Positions 57,776 to 64,000 of a stretch of 64,000 nt of DNA are shown here, one piece after another. The notes beneath the pieces are model-generated. The model was not told the DNA's origin. It ran no database searches and saw only the letters and a list, made by a program, of their open reading frames with translations. Origin of the DNA: 66-474 sp035606235 (GTDB lineage: Bacteria; Pseudomonadota; Gammaproteobacteria; Xanthomonadales; Rhodanobacteraceae); assembly GCA_035606235.1 (NCBI GenBank), contig DATNFU010000057.1, positions 87,753 through 151,752 of the forward strand. The letters are read 5' to 3'. Position numbers and translations under genes: made by a program. Every line of letters starts with the position of its first letter. Positions within the stretch are counted from its first letter, which is position 1.

Positions 57776-58971
57776 TGGCCAACAAGCGCGACCAGGGCGT
57801 TGCGCGAGGCGCGCGCACCGCGCTCGGCTTCGTCGTGCTGATCGGCGTGGTCAGTCTGTTCTCCGACATGACCTACGAAGGCTCGCGCTCGATCACCGGC
57901 CAGTTCATGGGCACGTTGGGCGCGACCGGCTTCATCGTCGCGGCGGTCGCCGGCGGCGGCGAATTATTGGGTTACGTGTTGCGCCTTGGCACCGGCGTGC
58001 TCGCCGATCGCACCAAGAAATACTGGGCGATCACGATCATCGGCTACGCGATCAACCTGCTGGCGGTACCGGCCCTGGCGCTGGTCGGCAATTGGCCGCT
58101 CGCCGCGGCGCTGATCATTCTGGAACGCTCCGGGAAAGCGCTGCGTACGCCCGCGCGCGACGCGATGCTGGCGCATGCGGCCAAAGGCATGGGTGGCGCG
58201 GGCTGGGCATTCGGCCTGCACGAGGCGCTGGATCAGACCGGCGCGACCATCGGCCCGCTGATCGCCGCCCTGATCCTGTATCTGCACGGCGGCTATCAGC
58301 ATGTGTTCGCCTGGCTGCTGCTGCCGGCGATGGCGGCGCTCGCGACTTTGATGATCGCGCGCGCGCGTTATCCGCAGCCGCACCAACTCGATCCCGCGCC
58401 CAAGCCGCTGCCCGACAGCGCGCAGGCGCTGCGCGAACTGAAGATTTTCCTGATCGCGACCGGCCTGATCGCGGCGGGTTACGCGGATTTCGCGCTGATC
58501 GCGTTTCATCTGGCCAAGGACCACGTGCTGCCGACCCCCGCCATCCCGGCGCTGTATGCGCTCTCGAGCCTTGGCGCCGGCGCCGCCGCGCTGCTGCTCG
58601 GGCGCGCATTCGACAAACGCGGCTTGAGCGTGCTGTTGTGGACCACGATCGTACCCGCGCTGTATGCGCCGCTGGTGTTTCTCGGCGGCGGCATGGCGGC
58701 GATCATCGGCGTCGCGCTGTGGGGTATCGGCTTCGGTGCGCACGATTCGCTGTTCCGCGCCGCGGTGGCTCAGCGCATCGCGCCGGAAAAACGCGCCACC
58801 ATCATGGGCGTTTTCAATGCGATTTACGGGCTGGCGTGGTTCGCCGGCAGCGCCCTGCTCGGCGTGTTGTACGATATGAGACCGCTGTATGCGGTTATCG
58901 CGGCGCTGGTGTTGCAAATGGCCGCGTGTCCGCTGTTGTGGCAACTCCGAATCAAAGCAGGGACTGCCTGA
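57775..58971 (+). CDS. MFS transporter in the fluoride-riboswitch operon
   Basis: A 398-residue 12-helix major facilitator. It opens LGFVVLIGVVSLFSDMTYEGSRSITGQFMGTLG, then VLRLGTGVLADRTKKYWAITI (motif A variant) and ILERSGKALRTPARDAMLAHA. The final cytoplasmic segment RIAPEKRATIMGVFNAIYGLAW fits the UMF1/YfcJ-like group. The substrate is unknown. It overlaps both neighbours (TGATG at each end), so it is translated with DUF190 and cfa. Confidence 0.88.
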   Translation: MANKRDQGVARGARTALGFVVLIGVVSLFSDMTYEGSRSITGQFMGTLGATGFIVAAVAGGGELLGYVLRLGTGVLADRTKKYWAITIIGYAINLLAVPALALVGNWPLAAALIILERSGKALRTPARDAMLAHAAKGMGGAGWAFGLHEALDQTGATIGPLIAALILYLHGGYQHVFAWLLLPAMAALATLMIARARYPQPHQLDPAPKPLPDSAQALRELKIFLIATGLIAAGYADFALIAFHLAKDHVLPTPAIPALYALSSLGAGAAALLLGRAFDKRGLSVLLWTTIVPALYAPLVFLGGGMAAIIGVALWGIGFGAHDSLFRAAVAQRIAPEKRATIMGVFNAIYGLAWFAGSALLGVLYDMRPLYAVIAALVLQMAACPLLWQLRIKAGTA

Positions 58972-60158
58972 TGAACGAGACCTTCGACAGCTCATTGCAT
59001 GAACAGCACGCGGCAGCGAAGCCGCGTGCGCGGCGCAGCGCCTCGCTGCGCGCCAAGACCCAGGAATTGCTGGCGCACGCCGGCGTGCAACTGGACGGGC
59101 CCAATGGCTGGGACGTGCAGGTGCGCGATCCGCGCCTGTATGCGCGCGTGTTCGCGCATGGTTCGCTGGGGTTGGGCGAAGCCTACATGGATGGCTGGTG
59201 GGATGCGCCCGATCTCGACGGCTTTTTCTTCCGCGTGCTGGATGCGCATCTGGATGAGCACCTGCGCAACCTCGACACGCTGCTGGTGCATCTGAAAGCC
59301 CGTTTCATCAATCTGCAGCGCGGCGAACGCGCCTTCGAAATCGGTCGCGCGCATTACGATCTCGGCAATGACCTGTTTTCCGCGATGCTCGGCAAGCGGC
59401 TGGTGTACTCCTGCGGCTACTGGAAGGATGCGCAAACCCTGGACGACGCGCAGGAAGCCAAGCTCGACCTGGTCTGCCGCAAACTGCAACTGAAGCCCGG
59501 CATGCGCGTGCTCGACATCGGCTGCGGCTGGGGCGAGGCCTTGAAATTCGCCGCGGAGCGCTACGGCGTATCCGGCGTCGGCGTGACGGTTTCCGAGCGC
59601 CAGGCGGAATTCGCGCGCGAGCTGTGCAAGGGGCTGCCGGTCGAAATACGCCTGCAGGATTACCGCGAACTCGACGAGCGCTACGACGCGGTGTATTCGA
59701 TCGGCATGTTCGAGCACGTCGGAACGAAAAATTATCGTACCTATTTTGAGGTCTGCCGGCGTTGTCTAGGCGACGCGGGCCTGTCGGTTCTGCACTGCAT
59801 CGGCAGCAACGCCGCGCCCAATCAGCCCGATCCATGGATCGAGAAATATATTTTTCCGAACTCGCAGATTCCGGCGGCGAGCCAGGTCGCGCTGGCGCTG
59901 GAAGGTTTGTTCGTGGTCGAGGACTGGCACAATTTCAGCACCGATTACGACAAGACATTGATGGCCTGGCGCGGCAATTTCGATGCGGCCTGGCAGCGGC
60001 TGTCGGCGATGAACCCGCGCTACGACGAACGCTTCCGTCGGATGTGGCGCTATTACCTGTCGGCCTCGGCCGCGACCTTCCGCACCCGCCGCGACCAGCT
60101 CTGGCAGATCACGCTCAGTCCGCGCGGCGTGCGTGGAGGATATCGGGTGCCGCGCTGA
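58971..60158 (+). CDS. cfa: Cyclopropane-fatty-acyl-phospholipid synthase
   Basis: SAM-dependent methylene transfer to unsaturated acyl chains of membrane phospholipids. The 395-residue protein has a lipid-binding N-terminal part with GSLGLGEAYMDGWWDAPDLDGFFFRVL, ERAFEIGRAHYDLGNDLFSAMLGKRLVYSCGYW, and the SAM motif VLDIGCGWGEALKFAAERYG. The bicarbonate-binding Glu/Cys/His/Tyr region is present (MFEHVGTKNYRTYF, LHCIGSN). The ATG overlaps the stop of the MFS gene as TGATG, so it appears to be the fourth gene of the fluoride-controlled operon. Confidence 0.95.
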   Translation: MNETFDSSLHEQHAAAKPRARRSASLRAKTQELLAHAGVQLDGPNGWDVQVRDPRLYARVFAHGSLGLGEAYMDGWWDAPDLDGFFFRVLDAHLDEHLRNLDTLLVHLKARFINLQRGERAFEIGRAHYDLGNDLFSAMLGKRLVYSCGYWKDAQTLDDAQEAKLDLVCRKLQLKPGMRVLDIGCGWGEALKFAAERYGVSGVGVTVSERQAEFARELCKGLPVEIRLQDYRELDERYDAVYSIGMFEHVGTKNYRTYFEVCRRCLGDAGLSVLHCIGSNAAPNQPDPWIEKYIFPNSQIPAASQVALALEGLFVVEDWHNFSTDYDKTLMAWRGNFDAAWQRLSAMNPRYDERFRRMWRYYLSASAATFRTRRDQLWQITLSPRGVRGGYRVPR

Positions 60159-60259
60159 GCAATGGCCGCGCCGAAATGCGGTTCGCAGGCGCCAAGGTGC
60201 TGCACACATGCGTGCATTCCGACTAGGATGCGCCGCGTACCTACGCGCTTCCGCCCGGA

Positions 60260-61129
60260 ATGAAGATGAATCGGTTTTCGCGTTCCCTTGCCGCGCTTGC
60301 GCTGCTGCTGCTCGCCACCTCCGCGTCGGCGGATCCTGCGCTGTGGAAGATCCAGCGCGACGGCGCGACGATTTATCTGTTCGGCACCGTGCACGTGCTG
60401 CCGAAGAATACGCCGTGGCACTACCCGGCGCTTGATCAGGCGCTGGCGGCGAGCGACGTGCTCTACGTCGAACTGGTGGACGACGATCAGGCAACCATGC
60501 AGCCGCTGGTCATGCAATATGGCATCGATTTCGCGCATCCGCTTTCCGGCGTAATCAGCACCGATGACGAGCAGCGCGTGCAAGCCGCCGCGCAGACCGC
60601 GGGTATTCCCGCGCAGGCACTGGATGCGATGCGCCCCTGGATGGCGGCGCTGACGCTCACCGTCGCGCCACTGCTGAAAGCGGGCTTCGATCCGGAATCG
60701 GGCGTGGACAAGCAATTGCGTCAGGCTTTCGCGGCCCAAGGCAAGCCGGTGCAGGGGCTGGAAACCGCCGAGCAGCAGATCCGCTATTTCGCGGAGCTCT
60801 CGCAGCCGGTGGAAATCGCGATGCTGCGCAACACGCTCGATGATTACGCCAAGGCCGACACCGAAATCACCCAGCTGGTGAACGACTGGCAGGCCGGCGA
60901 CGTGGATGCGATCGCCGCGCTGGAAAATTCCGAGATGCGCCAGAAATATCCGGTGCTGTACAAGACGCTGCTGACCGATCGCAATCAGCGCTGGGCGCAA
61001 CGGATCGAGCAATTGCTGCAACAACACCAAACCATTTTCATTGCCGTCGGCGCCGCCCACCTGGCCGGCCCGGATGACGTCCAGACACAACTGCAAAAGC
61101 TCGGGATCAAAACCGGGCGTGTGCACTGA
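60260..61129 (+). CDS. TraB/GumN-family protein
   Basis: A 289-residue (287 from the second Met) exported protein. The signal peptide SLAALALLLLATSASA is followed by the TraB/GumN domain: ALWKIQRDGATIYLFGTVHVLP with the conserved GTxH, GLETAEQQIRYFAEL, and FIAVGAAHLAGPDDVQTQLQKLG near the end. Metal-dependent protease activity has been proposed for the family (Tiki-like) but is unproven here. It starts 101 bases after cfa and may still be in the same transcript; parC follows after 6 bases. Confidence 0.9.
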   Translation: MKMNRFSRSLAALALLLLATSASADPALWKIQRDGATIYLFGTVHVLPKNTPWHYPALDQALAASDVLYVELVDDDQATMQPLVMQYGIDFAHPLSGVISTDDEQRVQAAAQTAGIPAQALDAMRPWMAALTLTVAPLLKAGFDPESGVDKQLRQAFAAQGKPVQGLETAEQQIRYFAELSQPVEIAMLRNTLDDYAKADTEITQLVNDWQAGDVDAIAALENSEMRQKYPVLYKTLLTDRNQRWAQRIEQLLQQHQTIFIAVGAAHLAGPDDVQTQLQKLGIKTGRVH

Positions 61130-61135
61130 GAATCG

Positions 61136-63376
61136 ATGAACCTGCAATCCAATTTCGAACAGATCCCGCTGCGTCAGTACGCCGAGCGCGCCTATCTCGA
61201 TTACTCGATGTATGTGGTGCTTGACCGCGCCCTGCCCTTCATCGGCGACGGTCTCAAACCCGTACAGCGGCGCATCATCTATGCGATGAGCGAGCTGGGC
61301 CTGGCCGCCACCGCCAAGCCCAAGAAATCCGCGCGCACGGTTGGCGACGTGATCGGCAAATTCCATCCGCACGGCGACAGCGCCTGCTACGAGGCGATGG
61401 TGCTGATGGCGCAGCCGTTCTCGTATCGCTATCCGCTGGTGGATGGGCAGGGCAACTTCGGTTCGCCGGACGATCCGAAATCCTTCGCGGCGATGCGCTA
61501 CACCGAATCACGGCTGACGCCGATCGCGGAAGTGCTGCTGGGCGAACTTGCCGATGGCACCGTGGAATGGACGCCCAATTTCGACGGCACGCTGCAGGAA
61601 CCGACCTGGTTGCCGGCGCGTCTGCCGCACGTGCTGCTGAACGGCTCGACCGGCATCGCCGTGGGTATGGCCACCGATATTCCGCCACACAACCTGCGCG
61701 AAGTGGCCGCCGCATGCATCCATCTGCTGGATGAACCGACGCTAAGCATCGCGGCGCTGTGCGAGCACGTGCGCGGCCCGGATTACCCGACGACGGCCGA
61801 GATCATCACGCCTCGCGATGAATTGCTGGCGATGTACGCGACCGGCAGCGGGTCGGTGCGTTGCCGCGCGATCTATTCACAGGAAAACGGCAACGTGGTG
61901 CTGACCGCGCTGCCGCATCAGGTTTCGCCGGCCAAGGTGATCGAGCAGATCGCAACGCAAATGCGCGCCAAGAAACTGCCGATGCTGGAAGATCTCCGCG
62001 ACGAATCCGATCATGAGAATCCGGTGCGGCTGGTGCTGATCCCGCGCAGCAATCGCGTGGACGTGGACGCGATGATGCAGCACCTGTTCGCCACCACCGA
62101 TCTGGAGAAGAGCTTCCGCATCAACCTCAACATGATCGGGCTGGACGGCCGCCCGCAGGTCAAGACGCTGAAGCAGATTCTGGAGGAATGGCTGCGCTTC
62201 CGCACCGATACCGTGACCCGCCGGTTGCAGCATCGCCTGACGAAAGTCGAGCGGCGGCTGCATCTGCTGGAAGGCCTGCGCATCGTATTTCTGAATCTGG
62301 ATGAAGTGATCCGGATCGTCCGCCACGAAGACGAGCCGAAGCCGGCCTTGATCGCGCGCTTCAAATTGAGCGAGGAGCAGGCCGACTACATCCTGGAGAC
62401 GCGACTGCGACAATTGGCGCGGCTTGAGGAAATGAAACTCAACACCGAGCGCGACGAACTGGAAGAGGAGCGCGCGAAAATCGAAGTCACACTGAATTCG
62501 AAGCAGCGGCTGCGCACCCTGATCAAGCAGGAATTGAAAGCCGACGCCGACAAGTACGGTGATGCGCGGCGCTCGCCGCTCATTGCGCGCGCGGCGGCGC
62601 AGGCGCTCGCGATGAGCGAACTGGTGGTGTCGGAGCCCGTCACGGTGGTGCTGAGCGAAAAGGGCTGGGCGCGTTCGGCCAAGAGCCATGACGTGGAGGC
62701 GCGCGAATTGTCCTATCGTGAAGGCGATGCCTTTCTCGCATCCACGCGCGGGCGTAGTGCTCAACAGGTCGCGTTCCTGGATTCGAGCGGGCGCAGTTAT
62801 TCGACGCCCGCGCACACGCTGCCCTCTGCGCGCGGCAATGGCGAACCGCTGACCGGACGATTCACGCCGCCGCCAGGCGCGCGCTTCGATGCGCTCGCCA
62901 TCGGCGACAACGATACCCAACTGGTGTTGGCAACCGATGCCGGTTACGGCTTCCTCACCCGCTTCGAGGCGCTGCTGGCCAACAAGAAAGCCGGCAAGCA
63001 GGTGATCAGCATGGACGACGGGGCGCGCGTGCTCGCCCCCGCCTACGTCGCCGATCCTGCCCGCGACCGCATCGTGGTGGTGACCACCGAAGGACACCTG
63101 CTGATGTTTTCGGTGGCCGATATGCCGGAGCTGAAGCGCGGCCGCGGCAACAAACTGATCGAAATCCCGAAGGCGAAACTGCAATCGGGTGAGGAACGCG
63201 TGGCGGGGATCGCGACGGTCGCGGAAGGCGCGGGCGAAGTCACGTTGTATGCCGGTGCGCGCAAGCTCAGCCTGAAATGGGCCGATCTGGTGGAATACGG
63301 CGGCAACCGCGCCGGACGCGGCGGCGTGCTGCCGCGCGGGTTGCGGAGGGTGGAACGGATTGAGACGACCGGGTGA
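61136..63376 (+). CDS. parC: DNA topoisomerase IV subunit A
   Basis: Decatenates replicated chromosomes together with ParE. The 746-residue protein begins QIPLRQYAERAYLDYSMYVVLDRALPFIGDGLKPVQRRIIYAM. The quinolone-determining region has the unmutated residues Ser and Glu in HPHGDSACYEAMV, and the catalytic Tyr is in AAMRYTESRLTPIAEVL. A coiled-coil tower and C-terminal beta-pinwheel end (LKRGRGNKLIEIP) follow, without the GyrA box, which points to ParC and not GyrA. It starts six bases after the TraB/GumN gene; parE is not in the window. Confidence 0.96.
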   Translation: MNLQSNFEQIPLRQYAERAYLDYSMYVVLDRALPFIGDGLKPVQRRIIYAMSELGLAATAKPKKSARTVGDVIGKFHPHGDSACYEAMVLMAQPFSYRYPLVDGQGNFGSPDDPKSFAAMRYTESRLTPIAEVLLGELADGTVEWTPNFDGTLQEPTWLPARLPHVLLNGSTGIAVGMATDIPPHNLREVAAACIHLLDEPTLSIAALCEHVRGPDYPTTAEIITPRDELLAMYATGSGSVRCRAIYSQENGNVVLTALPHQVSPAKVIEQIATQMRAKKLPMLEDLRDESDHENPVRLVLIPRSNRVDVDAMMQHLFATTDLEKSFRINLNMIGLDGRPQVKTLKQILEEWLRFRTDTVTRRLQHRLTKVERRLHLLEGLRIVFLNLDEVIRIVRHEDEPKPALIARFKLSEEQADYILETRLRQLARLEEMKLNTERDELEEERAKIEVTLNSKQRLRTLIKQELKADADKYGDARRSPLIARAAAQALAMSELVVSEPVTVVLSEKGWARSAKSHDVEARELSYREGDAFLASTRGRSAQQVAFLDSSGRSYSTPAHTLPSARGNGEPLTGRFTPPPGARFDALAIGDNDTQLVLATDAGYGFLTRFEALLANKKAGKQVISMDDGARVLAPAYVADPARDRIVVVTTEGHLLMFSVADMPELKRGRGNKLIEIPKAKLQSGEERVAGIATVAEGAGEVTLYAGARKLSLKWADLVEYGGNRAGRGGVLPRGLRRVERIETTG

Positions 63377-63416
63377 TGGCTCCTCACGACTTTCGAAATG
63401 AGCGTCAATACCGCGA

Positions 63417-63529
63417 CGTCATTCCGGAGCCTGGCACGCGCGCAGCGCGCGCCCGGAACCCGGAATCCATTTTGATGTCGCCCGATTGAACACAGGTCAA
63501 AATGGATTCCGGCGTGCGCCGGAATGACG
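63417..63529. repeat. Composite inverted-repeat element (MITE-like) after parC
   Basis: Outer arms CGTCATTCCGG (63417-63427) and CCGGAATGACG (63519-63529) are exact inverted repeats. Inner arms CCGGAATCCATTTTGA (63460-63475) and TCAAAATGGATTCCGG (63497-63512) are a second exact inverted pair. Related pieces occur at 53500, 54908 and 31838. It fills the gap between parC and the penicillin-acylase gene. Confidence 0.88.
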
Positions 63530-63559
63530 TTCCTCTTGGAGATCATTTGAGGGAACCGC

Positions 63560-64000
63560 ATGCGCTGGCTCGGCCGGATCTTCGTCACCCTGTTGCTGCT
63601 GTTTGCGGTCGCGGTGCTGCTCGCGTGGCTGTTGCTGGCCGGCAGTCGCCCGCAACTCGATGGCACGCTGGCGCTGCGCGGCCTGGCCGCGCCGGTAACG
63701 ATCACGCGCGACGCGCGTGGTACGCCGACCATCGACGCGCGCAGTCGCACCGATGCGGCGTATGCGCTGGGCTTCCTGCATGCGCAGGAGCGTTATTTCC
63801 AGATGGATTTGCTGCGACGAAACGCCGCGGGCGAACTGTCCGAGCTGGTCGGCAAGGCCGCGTTGAAGGTGGACGAAAACCATCGACGCCACCGCTTTCG
63901 CGCCCTCGCGGAAACCGAACTCGCGCAATTGCCGGTCGCGCAACGTGTGCTGCTGGATGCCTACACGCGCGGGGTCAACGCAGGCTTGAGCGCGCTGGAT
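63560..64000 (+). CDS. Penicillin acylase-family hydrolase, N-terminal part (cut by window edge)
   Basis: 147 codons of an Ntn-hydrolase precursor. An N-terminal hydrophobic segment (FVTLLLLFAVAVLLAWLLLAG) is a signal or anchor. It is followed by LDGTLALRGLAAPVTITRDARGTPTIDARSRTDAAYALGFLHAQERYFQMDLLRRNAAGELSELVG, the conserved alpha-subunit start of penicillin G/AHL acylases. The catalytic Ser of the beta subunit lies beyond position 64000. The ATG at 63560 follows GAGGGAA. Substrate choice (beta-lactam, acyl-homoserine lactone or other amide) cannot be judged from this part. Confidence 0.9.
   Translation, partial: MRWLGRIFVTLLLLFAVAVLLAWLLLAGSRPQLDGTLALRGLAAPVTITRDARGTPTIDARSRTDAAYALGFLHAQERYFQMDLLRRNAAGELSELVGKAALKVDENHRRHRFRALAETELAQLPVAQRVLLDAYTRGVNAGLSALD

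Noticed and set aside
58092..60158. A single 688-codon fusion of an unknown N-terminal part with cfa
   Set aside because: The first 290 or so codons are a shifted reading of the MFS gene. The true cfa start is at 58971, overlapping the MFS stop.

Overview
The window is GC-rich, densely packed chromosomal DNA from a gammaproteobacterium of the Xanthomonadales (Lysobacterales). Rhodanobacteraceae is the best guess. The strongest pointers are the acetylated arginine pathway (N-acetylornithine carbamoyltransferase ArgF', an ArgB kinase fused to a GNAT synthase domain, an ArgE-type deacetylase), a FimX homologue, a very large NAD-glutamate dehydrogenase, a DksA with a lysine-rich tail and no zinc finger, and a PhaR/PhaB cluster. 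No rRNA, tRNA, CRISPR array or prophage was seen.

Layout. 1-3.1 kb: alaS (cut by the window edge), recX, recA and pncC, all leftward. 3.1-3.5 kb: a decayed TonB-receptor fragment and a repeat. 3.5-11.3 kb: mutS, hslR, a response regulator, an HtpX-type protease, an OPT-family transporter and gluQRS. 11.5-13.9 kb: phaB1-phaR-phaB2. 14.0-21.3 kb: the leftward arg operon argF'-argG-argE'-argB/A-argC-argH, headed by a 34-codon leader peptide with clustered Arg codons and a strong intrinsic terminator, which together look like an arginine attenuator. 21.4-26.9 kb: glycine-zipper protein, cysS, sufE, dksA, yidD, dihydroorotase. 27.0-31.8 kb: a leftward six-gene operon (MtaD-type deaminase, YciI, ubiG, gph, a squalene-synthase-like protein, folE2). 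32.0-35.9 kb: efp divergent from epmB, then fimX. 35.9-37.7 kb: an accessory island with a 24-bp perfect inverted repeat, an ankyrin-repeat protein of visibly lower GC and a REP-associated tyrosine transposase (RAYT). 37.7-49.7 kb: nadK, NAD-glutamate dehydrogenase, a CHASE3/GAF/GGDEF diguanylate cyclase, and an RND efflux pair. 49.8-55.5 kb: a NarL/DesK-type two-component pair, GNAT-minC-minD-minE and a small HExxH protein. 55.6-61.1 kb: a Bcr/CflA exporter divergent from a fluoride riboswitch that heads crcB-DUF190-MFS-cfa, followed by a TraB/GumN protein. 61.1-64.0 kb: parC and the start of a penicillin-acylase-family gene.

Most of the window is housekeeping: DNA repair, arginine, cofactor and one-carbon metabolism, cell division, topology. 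The more unusual content is regulatory and repetitive: the putative arg attenuator, the fluoride-switched operon that appears to include cyclopropane fatty acid synthase, and at least six families of short dispersed palindromic repeats. One repeat family supplies the stop codon of three different genes.
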